From NCBI GenBank assembly GCA_015056585.1, contig SVFZ01000003.1, forward strand, positions 1 through 32,230: a stretch of DNA of 32,230 bases, in the 5' to 3' direction. The DNA is from Butyrivibrio sp. Its GTDB lineage: Bacteria > Bacillota > Clostridia > Lachnospirales > Lachnospiraceae. Below are positions 31,673 through 32,230 of this stretch, piece by piece. Numbering within the stretch: position 1 is the first letter of the stretch; each line of letters opens with the position of its first letter. The notes under the pieces are model-generated. The model was given only the letters and a program-made list of their open reading frames with translations. It searched no databases and had not been told where the DNA came from. The position numbers and the translations under genes are program-made.

Positions 31673-32230
31673 TCATTTCTGGATTCTTATTCTCGGATCC
31701 CCTGCTAAATAGTTAAGCAGCGCCTGTCTTGCGTGTTCTCTGTCAGTGGCTTCTATGCTCACTGTAAATTTGTAAGTGTGGTACTTAATTTCGCCTTCCC
31801 GGTCTTTCTTTTTCTCCGCCTCTTCCATGGCTTTTTCTTTGGTATCTTCACTGGTCATTTCCATGATGTCGGCAATGGCAAACTTCTTAAACATCTCTTT
31901 ATAATTGTCGTCATGAAGATAGGTCTCAATGAGATTTAAAGTATTTCCGAGGTTTAAATATTCTCCATGAAGAAAAATCTCCATATCCATAAGATCGGTC
32001 TCTTTCTTCATAAGCTCCTCATTCCATTCAAGCTCTTTATTTATTATATCCTGAGTTTCATCGCCGTGTTTTTTTTGCCAGTCCAGCAAATACCACTTCC
32101 ATATCTGAAAACGCTTGCGGTTAACATCCTCGTCACTAAGTTCCGACATCTTCTGACAGGCATGGCGAACACCTCTCGATACAAGCTCGTTTGTGGTCTT
32201 TGATACGTAGTAGACACGTTCAGAGACCAC
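31673..32230 (-). CDS. Unrecognised protein, cut by the window edge
   Basis: The frame is open to the edge: the first codon in view is GTG at 32228-32230, which may be the start or an internal valine, so at least 185 residues are present. It has no signal or membrane helix, many charged helical stretches (WNEELMKKETDLMDMEIF) and an acid-base-rich EDTKEKAMEEAEKKKDREG segment, suggesting a coiled coil. The C-terminal part (YKFTVSIEATDREHARQAL) looks like a small alpha/beta fold. I do not know the family. Function and true start need sequence outside the window. Confidence 0.5.
   Translation of the reverse strand: MVSERVYYVSKTTNELVSRGVRHACQKMSELSDEDVNRKRFQIWKWYLLDWQKKHGDETQDIINKELEWNEELMKKETDLMDMEIFLHGEYLNLGNTLNLIETYLHDDNYKEMFKKFAIADIMEMTSEDTKEKAMEEAEKKKDREGEIKYHTYKFTVSIEATDREHARQALLNYLAGDPRIRIQK

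Overview
The window looks like a piece of a low-GC Gram-positive anaerobe of the Lachnospiraceae, most likely close to Butyrivibrio. The evidence is the gene types: a surface protein ending in a VLGARRGDTSD tail, a CD1871A-type CXXC mini-protein, a group B [FeFe] hydrogenase-like protein, BspA-like repeats and a GntR-clpC pair. Strong AAGGAGG-type ribosome binding sites and AT-rich hairpin terminators agree with this. It is ordinary chromosome with almost every gene on the minus strand. No gene-free stretch exceeds 300 bases. The genus is an inference.

Layout. 1-430: the degraded 3' end of a tyrosine recombinase gene facing the 3' end of a tRNA-Pro gene with an AGG anticodon. 483-6586 (minus): a cell-surface block made of a 608-residue secreted or anchored protein, two transglutaminase-fold exported proteins with overlapping genes, a small membrane protein, a tail-anchored protein built on a Lachnospiraceae surface domain, and an orphan galactose/glucose-binding lipoprotein with its own promoter. 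6725-11823: radA, a small conserved protein, clpC and a GntR regulator that probably controls clpC. 12014-17270: the purine operon purE-purM-purN-purD, ending in an SH3-domain membrane protein whose start overlaps the purD stop. A hairpin-rich tandem repeat lies between purM and purN, and the purE leader may form alternative hairpins. 17442-20812: pyrE, a 50-residue membrane protein missed by length filters, a small three-helix membrane protein and an enlarged M29 aminopeptidase. 20951-22636: a compact three-gene unit of a TlpA-like lipoprotein, the CXXC mini-protein and a NapH-like membrane polyferredoxin. 22817-23740: pyrF on the plus strand. 23833-30024 (minus): larB, the group B hydrogenase-like gene, a hybrid histidine kinase and an output-less response regulator, apparently one operon. 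30173-31057 (plus): a small unknown gene and a YczE-like membrane protein. 31186-32230 (minus): two unrecognised genes, the last cut by the window edge.

How the parts work together. The pur and pyr genes supply de novo nucleotide synthesis: purD, N, M, E for IMP and pyrE, pyrF for UMP. RadA and ClpC are housekeeping repair and protein quality control. The most interesting accessory units are (i) the larB/hydrogenase/kinase/regulator operon, which could link a redox or hydrogen-related signal to phosphorelay output; (ii) the TlpA/CXXC/polyferredoxin unit, which could carry electrons across the membrane to extracytoplasmic thiols; and (iii) the surface cluster with two transglutaminase-like proteins, one of which appears to lack the usual catalytic histidine. 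The functional roles proposed for these three units are inferences from gene content and spacing, not demonstrated functions.
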